A DNA stretch of 64,000 bases from contig JBMNFA010000009.1 of assembly GCA_050949055.1 (NCBI GenBank), forward strand, positions 496,001-560,000, in the 5' to 3' direction. Source of the DNA: JAEZJZ01 sp050949055. GTDB taxonomy: Bacteria > Bacillota > UBA994 > UBA5500. Shown one piece after another: positions 59,760 through 64,000 of this stretch (the first letter of the stretch is position 1; each line of letters starts with the position of its first letter). A program made the translations under genes and the position numbers. The notes under the pieces were generated by a model. The model had not been told where the DNA came from. It did no database searches and worked only from the letters and a program-made list of their open reading frames with translations.

Positions 59760-59791
59760 CTCCGCTGAGCGCGCATATACCTTTAGCGGAG
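59760..59791 (+). promoter_or_regulatory. Hairpin overlapping the eamA ribosome binding site
   Basis: CTCCGCT (59760-59766) pairs perfectly with AGCGGAG (59785-59791), which contains the start of the SD GGAGGTGG. The hairpin would hide the SD. The rest of the 308-bp gap 59494-59801 holds the LexA box and nothing else I can support. Confidence 0.45.
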
Positions 59792-59801
59792 GTGGACAGA
59801 G

Positions 59802-60224
59802 ATGAACAAAGCAGCCCTGTGGGCTCTGCTAGCCGCCCTCTGCTACGGCATCGCGCCGATTTTCGAGAAAGTGGGCCTGCGCCAGGCGCAGCCGCTGAAC
59901 GCAGTCTTCATCCGGGCCCTGATCACCACCGTCTTCACCGGCTGCTGCTTGCTCAGCAGCCGTAGCAGCGGAGCCGGTTTCGGGCACTGGTCCCTGGGGA
60001 CCTGGCTGGCCATCATTCTCAGCGGCGTCGTTGGCGTGCTATTGGCCCAGGTCTTCTACTTTCACGCCTTGGGCATGGGGGAAGTCAGCCGCGTAGCCCC
60101 TATCGCCGGGGCCTGGCCGCTATTTGCCGCCCTGTTGGCCGCCGTCTTCCTGGCAGAACCGCTGACACCCGGGCGGGTGTTTGGCATTGTGTTGGTCTTC
60201 TTAGGAGTGCTTTTCCTGGGATAA
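59802..60224 (+). CDS. EamA-type half transporter (DMT superfamily)
   Basis: A 140-aa protein with one EamA repeat: about five membrane spans (ALLAALCYGIAPIFEKVGL, VFIRALITTVFTGCCLL, WLAIILSGVVGVLLAQVFYFHAL, VAPIAGAWPLFAALLAAVFLAEPLTPGRVFGIVLVFLGVLFLG). Full-length drug/metabolite transporters have two such repeats in one chain, so this one probably works as a dimer. The substrate is unknown. The start is ATG at 59802 with GGAGGTGG upstream. Confidence 0.85.
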   Translation: MNKAALWALLAALCYGIAPIFEKVGLRQAQPLNAVFIRALITTVFTGCCLLSSRSSGAGFGHWSLGTWLAIILSGVVGVLLAQVFYFHALGMGEVSRVAPIAGAWPLFAALLAAVFLAEPLTPGRVFGIVLVFLGVLFLG

Positions 60225-60347
60225 GCATCGCTTCTTGCCTATGCCTGTTAATCCGCAATTCTTGGTGGTACAATAAGGAATGATCCAAACAGCAGAGGGG
60301 TGCTAGTCTCCAATGCTGGGCTGAAGTGAAAAGAGGACATTTAAACT

Positions 60348-61379
60348 ATGCTTATCTCCATGCAGCAAAGTCCCAAGCGGGCCATTCAAGTGGGGGCAGA
60401 CTATCTCAGGCGGGGCAAATTGGTTGCCTTCCCCACCGAGACCGTCTATGGCCTGGGTGCCAACGTCTGGAACCCCGCCGCCGTTGCCGCCATCTTCCAA
60501 GCGAAAAGTCGACCGGCAGATAACCCGCTGATCGCTCACATCTCCTCCTGGGACATGTTGGAGCAGTTGGTCAGCACCGTGCCCCCGGCGGCCATCCGAT
60601 TGATGCAGGCTTTTTGGCCGGGGCCGCTCTCCATCGTACTGCCTAGAAGTCCCAAAGTACCAGATATCGTCACCGCAGGCCTGCCCACCGTGGCCGTGCG
60701 CTGGCCCAATCATCCGGTAGCTCTGGCGTTGATCAGCACCGCCGGCCTGCCGGTGGCTGCGCCCAGCGCCAATCGCTCCGGACGCCCCAGCCCCACCCTG
60801 GCCGAACATGTGCAGAGCGATCTGGGAGATCAGGTGGACCTGATTATCGACGCAGGCATGGCGGCGGTAGGGTTGGAGTCCACAGTGGTCAACCTTTCCG
60901 GCGATTCTCCGGTGCTGCTGCGCCCTGGAGCGGTCACCTTGGAGGAGTTGCAGCAGGTAATCGGTCCGCTACAGGTGGCCGGGAGAATGGAGTCAGGGGC
61001 CGCACCTTCGCCCGGAATGAAGTATCGACATTATGCACCAGCAGCGCCGCTACACCTCTATCTGGGCGAGAGCAGCGACAGCGTCGCCGCCATCAGGCGC
61101 CGCGCTTCGGAACTGCTTGCTGACGGCCGCCAAGTTGGTGTGTTAACTTATGATCAATACGTGGACAAGTTTGCCGGCGCAACAGTCCTTTCCCTAGGTT
61201 CCGAAAGCCAGCCGGCCGAAGCAGCTCAGAGGTTATACAGCCGGCTGCGGGAGTTTGATGCACTAGGTGTGGAGGTAATTCTGGCCCAAGGGTTGCCCAC
61301 CACCGCAGGGTTGGCCCTGGCGCTGCAAAACCGTCTCAGCAAGGCCGCCGGCCACCGCATTATTTGGACAAGCATGTGA
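60348..61379 (+). CDS. tsaC: Threonylcarbamoyl-AMP synthase (Sua5)
   Basis: Makes threonylcarbamoyl-AMP from threonine, bicarbonate and ATP for the t6A modification at position 37 of ANN-decoding tRNAs. The 343-aa long form has the YrdC domain (VGADYLRRGKLVAFPTETVYGLG, PAAIRLMQAFWPGPLSIVL, PVAAPSANRSGRPSPT) plus the Sua5 domain from about 215 with the linker SPGMKYRHYAP. It is the YwlC homologue of B. subtilis. The start is ATG at 60348 (GAGG SD, 11 nt away); ATG at 60360 is possible. Next to it, the ptp, rpiB, ywlG and glyA genes follow the ywl order of B. subtilis. Confidence 0.95.
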   Translation: MLISMQQSPKRAIQVGADYLRRGKLVAFPTETVYGLGANVWNPAAVAAIFQAKSRPADNPLIAHISSWDMLEQLVSTVPPAAIRLMQAFWPGPLSIVLPRSPKVPDIVTAGLPTVAVRWPNHPVALALISTAGLPVAAPSANRSGRPSPTLAEHVQSDLGDQVDLIIDAGMAAVGLESTVVNLSGDSPVLLRPGAVTLEELQQVIGPLQVAGRMESGAAPSPGMKYRHYAPAAPLHLYLGESSDSVAAIRRRASELLADGRQVGVLTYDQYVDKFAGATVLSLGSESQPAEAAQRLYSRLREFDALGVEVILAQGLPTTAGLALALQNRLSKAAGHRIIWTSM

Positions 61380-61482
61380 ACCAATACTGACCGCACCTAA
61401 CGCCTACCTGGCAGCTTTGTCTACAGGAACCTGCCAGTTCCGCCAGCGATGTGAACACCATTACGCCGAGGAGGGTATCTGT

Positions 61483-62184
61483 TTGCGTATTCTGTTCATC
61501 TGTACCGGAAACACCTGCCGCAGTAGCATGGCCGTTGCGCTCTTCAAGCGCATTCTGGAGGAGAAGGGCCTGTCATGCCAGGTGGAAGTGCGCTCAGCCG
61601 GAGTGGCTGCCGAGGCAGGTGCCCCGGCTTCTCGCCTGGCTCAGGAGGCATTGCGGGAGGTGGACATCGACCTCTCCGACCACCGCGCTATGCGCATCAA
61701 CGAGCAGTTGATCGGTTGGGCCGACCTGATTCTGACCATGACCCGCAGGCAGCGGGAGGCTGTGATTGCTGCTTTCCCCTCTTCCCGTGAAAAGGTCCAC
61801 GTGCTCAAAGAATACCTGACCAGCGTTTCCGATAGGGAGTCGCAGGAGCAGACACTATACCAGTTGCATCAGCAGATGGCCGAAAAGCGCGAGCGCTTTG
61901 CCCAGCGGCTGCACCCCAACATTCAACAGCTGCGTCAGCGCCGCGCCGAACTGTTGCAGGAGTTGCAGGAAGTTGAGGAGCTGCTGGCAGTGCGGCAGGC
62001 GGAGCTGCTGGAGGAGCTGCGTCCCGAGCGCGATGCAGTCGAGCGCATAGAGCACTGGCGTAGCGCTGTGGATGTGTTGGACCCCTTTGGGCAGCCCCTG
62101 GCGGCTTACCGCGAGTGCCGCGACGAACTGCTGGGCAGCCTGCAGGAGTTGGCCCAACGCCTGTTGGATTCTCCAGAGGAATAG
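61483..62184 (+). CDS. Low-molecular-weight protein-tyrosine/arginine phosphatase with coiled-coil insert
   Basis: A 233-aa protein. The phosphatase P-loop CTGNTCRSS is at residues 7-15 (nucleophile Cys7, Arg13) and the acid DPFGQP is at about 200. B. subtilis YwlE has about 150 aa, with the DPFG acid near 118. Between LKEYLTSVSD (about 109) and DVLDPFG lies a Gln/Glu/Arg-rich stretch of about 80 residues predicted to form a coiled coil. The core fits the YwlE-type protein arginine or tyrosine phosphatase. The start is TTG at 61483 after GAGGAGGG; a longer frame to 61417 has no SD. The gene order (sua5, ptp, rpiB, ywlG, glyA) matches the ywl cluster. Confidence 0.9.
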   Translation: MRILFICTGNTCRSSMAVALFKRILEEKGLSCQVEVRSAGVAAEAGAPASRLAQEALREVDIDLSDHRAMRINEQLIGWADLILTMTRRQREAVIAAFPSSREKVHVLKEYLTSVSDRESQEQTLYQLHQQMAEKRERFAQRLHPNIQQLRQRRAELLQELQEVEELLAVRQAELLEELRPERDAVERIEHWRSAVDVLDPFGQPLAAYRECRDELLGSLQELAQRLLDSPEE

Positions 62185-62223
62185 GGCTGGCGAGAACTGA
62201 CAGGCTGCAGGTTCCACCTACCC

Positions 62224-62253
62224 TTGAATAGGAGAAAACCTTCACTATATAAT
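62224..62253 (+). promoter_or_regulatory. Promoter of rpiB
   Basis: TTGAAT (62224-62229), 18-bp spacer, TATAAT (62248-62253). Confidence 0.6.
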
Positions 62254-62339
62254 AAGAGCGGACACCAACAACAGGAAATGTCATGCACCCACGGCATTTT
62301 TTTCCGTAGACGACTATCAAAGGAAGAGGAGATGGCCCG

Positions 62340-62795
62340 ATGAAGATCGCGTTGGCCAGCGACCATGCTGGTTTTGAACTGAAGGAGCAGGTGCGCAAAT
62401 GGCTGCAGGATTGGGACGTGCAGACTGAGGACTTCGGCTGTGGTTCCCTGGACTCTGTTGATTATACCGACTACGCCATCCCTGCAGTTTCAGCGGTGGG
62501 GAAAGGAGAGTGCGATCGGGCTATCTTGGTCTGCGGAACCGGCATTGGCATGTCCATCGCCGCCAACAAGTTCCCTGGCATTCGTGCCAGCCTCTGCCAC
62601 GACTTGTTTTCCGCAAAGGCCACCCGCGAGCACAACGACAGCAACGTGCTCTGCATGGGCGCGCGGGTGATCGGCATCGACCTGGCCCGCGAAATCGTGC
62701 GCACCTGGCTGGACACCGACTTTGCCGGTGGCCGCCACCAACGCCGCATCGACAAGATCGCCGCCATCGAGCGCCGCTTCTGCCAATCGGAATAA
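62340..62795 (+). CDS. rpiB: Ribose 5-phosphate isomerase B
   Basis: Interconverts ribulose 5-phosphate and ribose 5-phosphate (or allose phosphate in relatives). The 151-aa protein has MKIALASDHAGFELKEQV at the start, the catalytic-Cys loop ILVCGTGIGMSIAANKFPGIRASLC, and EHNDSNVLCMGARVIG. The start is ATG at 62340 with AAGAGGAG upstream. Position as B. subtilis ywlF. Confidence 0.96.
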   Translation: MKIALASDHAGFELKEQVRKWLQDWDVQTEDFGCGSLDSVDYTDYAIPAVSAVGKGECDRAILVCGTGIGMSIAANKFPGIRASLCHDLFSAKATREHNDSNVLCMGARVIGIDLAREIVRTWLDTDFAGGRHQRRIDKIAAIERRFCQSE

Positions 62796-62923
62796 CCACC
62801 GAAACAACACAGTCTGGCGGATGCCAGAGACGATGCGCAATCTCCATGCGCAGACGTTCTTAGGCGGGTAGCCAGCCCTTTAGTGGCATAGCATGAGCAC
62901 AGTTGAAGGAAGGAACGGAATAG

Positions 62924-63496
62924 ATGGGTACACAGCAGATTGTAGAACAGATTACTTTGGCACTGCAGGAGTTTGCCGACCGGGCAAAGCCCAGTCAGGG
63001 CCAAGTCTTTGTCGTTGGGTGCAGCACCAGCGAAGTGTTGGGGAAGCATATCGGTAAGGGTTCCAGTCTGGAGGTGGCCAAAGCGCTGTTTGGCCCCATA
63101 GAGCAGTTTGCTTCCCAACACGGCCTCTACCTGGCCTTCCAATGCTGCGAACATCTAAACCGGGCTTTGGTAGTCAGCCGTGCCTGTCAGGAACGCTATC
63201 AATTGACCGAAGTCAGCGCCATTCCACAACCCGGTGCTGGAGGCTCGATGGCTACCGTAGGCTACGTGCGCTTGCCTGATGCCTGCTTGGTGGAGCACAT
63301 CCAGGGGCATATGGGCTTCGATATCGGCGATACCTTCATCGGCATGCACCTACGCCCGGTGGCCATCCCGGTGCGACTTGGCCAGAGCAGTATTGGGGCA
63401 GCCCATTTAACTGCCGCGCGCACGCGCCCCAAGCTGATCGGTGGCGAGCGCGCTGTATATAAACACACTGAGGGAGTGATGAAGTCGTGTCTTTGA
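62924..63496 (+). CDS. ywlG: UPF0340/TIGR01440 family protein (YwlG)
   Basis: A 190-aa protein of the YwlG family of unknown function. Conserved parts are FVVGCSTSEVLGKHIGKGSS, FQCCEHLNRALVV, VSAIPQPGAGGSMATVGY and GFDIGDTFIGMHLRPVAIPVRL. The fold resembles that of small sugar-phosphate-related enzymes, but the activity is not known. The start is ATG at 62924 with GAAGGAA upstream. Its stop overlaps the glyA start by about 10 bp, so the two are translated together. Confidence 0.9.
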   Translation: MGTQQIVEQITLALQEFADRAKPSQGQVFVVGCSTSEVLGKHIGKGSSLEVAKALFGPIEQFASQHGLYLAFQCCEHLNRALVVSRACQERYQLTEVSAIPQPGAGGSMATVGYVRLPDACLVEHIQGHMGFDIGDTFIGMHLRPVAIPVRLGQSSIGAAHLTAARTRPKLIGGERAVYKHTEGVMKSCL

Positions 63497-64000
63497 AACT
63501 AGTTGACCCGGAAATCCAATCGGTTCTCGATCGCGAGTTGGAACGTCAGCAAGGCAATATTGAGTTGATCGCCTCCGAGAATTTCGTTAGCCGCGCTGTG
63601 CTGGAAGCCATGGGTTCAGTGTTGACCAACAAGTATGCCGAGGGTTATCCTGGGCGGCGCTATTACGGCGGGTGTGAAGTGGTGGATGTGGCCGAGAACC
63701 TGGCTCGTGATCGCGCTAAGCAGCTATTCAACGCCGACCACGCCAATGTGCAGCCCCATGCCGGTGCCATGGCCAACATGGCCGTATATCTGACGGCGCT
63801 CAATCCCGGAGACACCGTTTTGGGCATGAATTTGGCCCACGGTGGTCACCTGACCCACGGTAGCCCGGTCAATTTTTCTGGCATTCTCTACAACATTGTG
63901 CCTTACGGCGTCGACCAGGAGACCCAGCGCATCGATTATGATCAGGTAAGGAAGCTGGCCGAAGAGCATCGGCCCAAAATGATCATCGCCGGGGCCAGCG
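63487..64000 (+). CDS. glyA: Serine hydroxymethyltransferase (3' end beyond window)
   Basis: The first 171 codons are seen, then the window ends. Visible are LVDPEIQSVLDRELERQQGNIELIASENFVS, TNKYAEGYPGRRYYGGCEVVDVAENLARDRA and AHGGHLTHGSPVNFSG, the standard N-terminal part of the PLP enzyme that converts serine and THF into glycine and 5,10-methylene-THF. The start is GTG at 63487 inside the ywlG end; TTG at 63493 is an alternative. It provides the one-carbon units that also meet the FchA/Fhs branch encoded earlier in the window. Confidence 0.95.
   Translation, partial: MSLKLVDPEIQSVLDRELERQQGNIELIASENFVSRAVLEAMGSVLTNKYAEGYPGRRYYGGCEVVDVAENLARDRAKQLFNADHANVQPHAGAMANMAVYLTALNPGDTVLGMNLAHGGHLTHGSPVNFSGILYNIVPYGVDQETQRIDYDQVRKLAEEHRPKMIIAGAS

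Overview
The window comes from an endospore-forming member of the Bacillota (Firmicutes), probably a deep-branching anaerobic clostridial lineage with moderately high GC. Evidence: the gene order metG-tatD-ksgA-veg-ispE-purR-spoVG-glmU-prs-ctc-pth-fin-mfd-spoVT-spoVB-mazG-hup-rqcP-yabP-yabQ-divIC-yabR-spoIIE-tilS-hpt-ftsH matches the classic Bacillus subtilis chromosomal region near the origin; there are many sporulation genes (spoVG, fin, spoVT, spoVB, yabP, yabQ, spoIIE, spoIIM, a SpoIID-like lipoprotein); metG has a T-box leader; Shine-Dalgarno sequences are strong; TTG and GTG starts are frequent. No genus can be named from the sequence alone.

Layout. 1-1060: the start-proximal part of an ISNCY-type insertion sequence, cut by the window edge. 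1078-13593: promoter and T-box, metG, tatD, ksgA, a YkuK-like gene, veg, a cyanophycinase/cyanophycin synthetase pair (storage polymer turnover, not present at this place in B. subtilis), ispE, a GntR regulator, a MobA-like nucleotidyltransferase and purR. 13662-28337: a minus-strand stress-type protein, spoVG, glmU-prs-ctc-pth, a small PrsW-like membrane protein overlapping fin, mfd, a foldase, spoVT, spoVB and mazG. 28439-42640: hup, rqcP, SpoIID-like lipoprotein, yabP/yabQ, divIC, yabR, two tRNAs, a polysaccharide deacetylase, a bactofilin, spoIIE, tilS, hpt, ftsH. 42733-52507: spoIIM on the minus strand, a repeat-rich stretch around a CofE-like gene, then a histidine-degradation operon (hutH, hutU, ftcD, hutI) continuing into fchA and fhs, so the formimino carbon of histidine can be passed through tetrahydrofolate to formate with ATP yield. 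52809-58141: nadA-nadB-nadC, a divergent type III pantothenate kinase-like gene and an ECF-transporter S component. 58309-64000: dinB (minus, with a LexA box), an EamA half-transporter, sua5, a tyrosine phosphatase with a long inserted coiled coil, rpiB, ywlG and the start of glyA.

The most unusual structure is a family of tandem two-hairpin repeats. Two arrays (6420-6543 before cphB and 32143-32406 before divIC) keep the same architecture while the whole main stem has changed with base pairing preserved, and in both the last unit supplies the Shine-Dalgarno of the next gene. One unit contains a complete SD-ATG-stop micro-ORF whose differences from its neighbouring unit are mostly silent. A second family is a pair of 64-bp nested palindromes (25175-25238 and 31363-31426), each set just before the ribosome binding site of a sporulation gene. 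Dispersed inverted-repeat elements also occur at 5102-5201, 43472-43539, 43605-43716 and 44524-44670; the first supplies the last codons and stop of ksgA.

Regulatory sites that can be read directly include tandem sigma-A promoters for veg, a sigma-A-like promoter with a 21-bp spacer before spoIIE (as in Spo0A-activated promoters), sigma-G-like promoters before spoVT and the polysaccharide deacetylase, and a LexA/DinR box before dinB.
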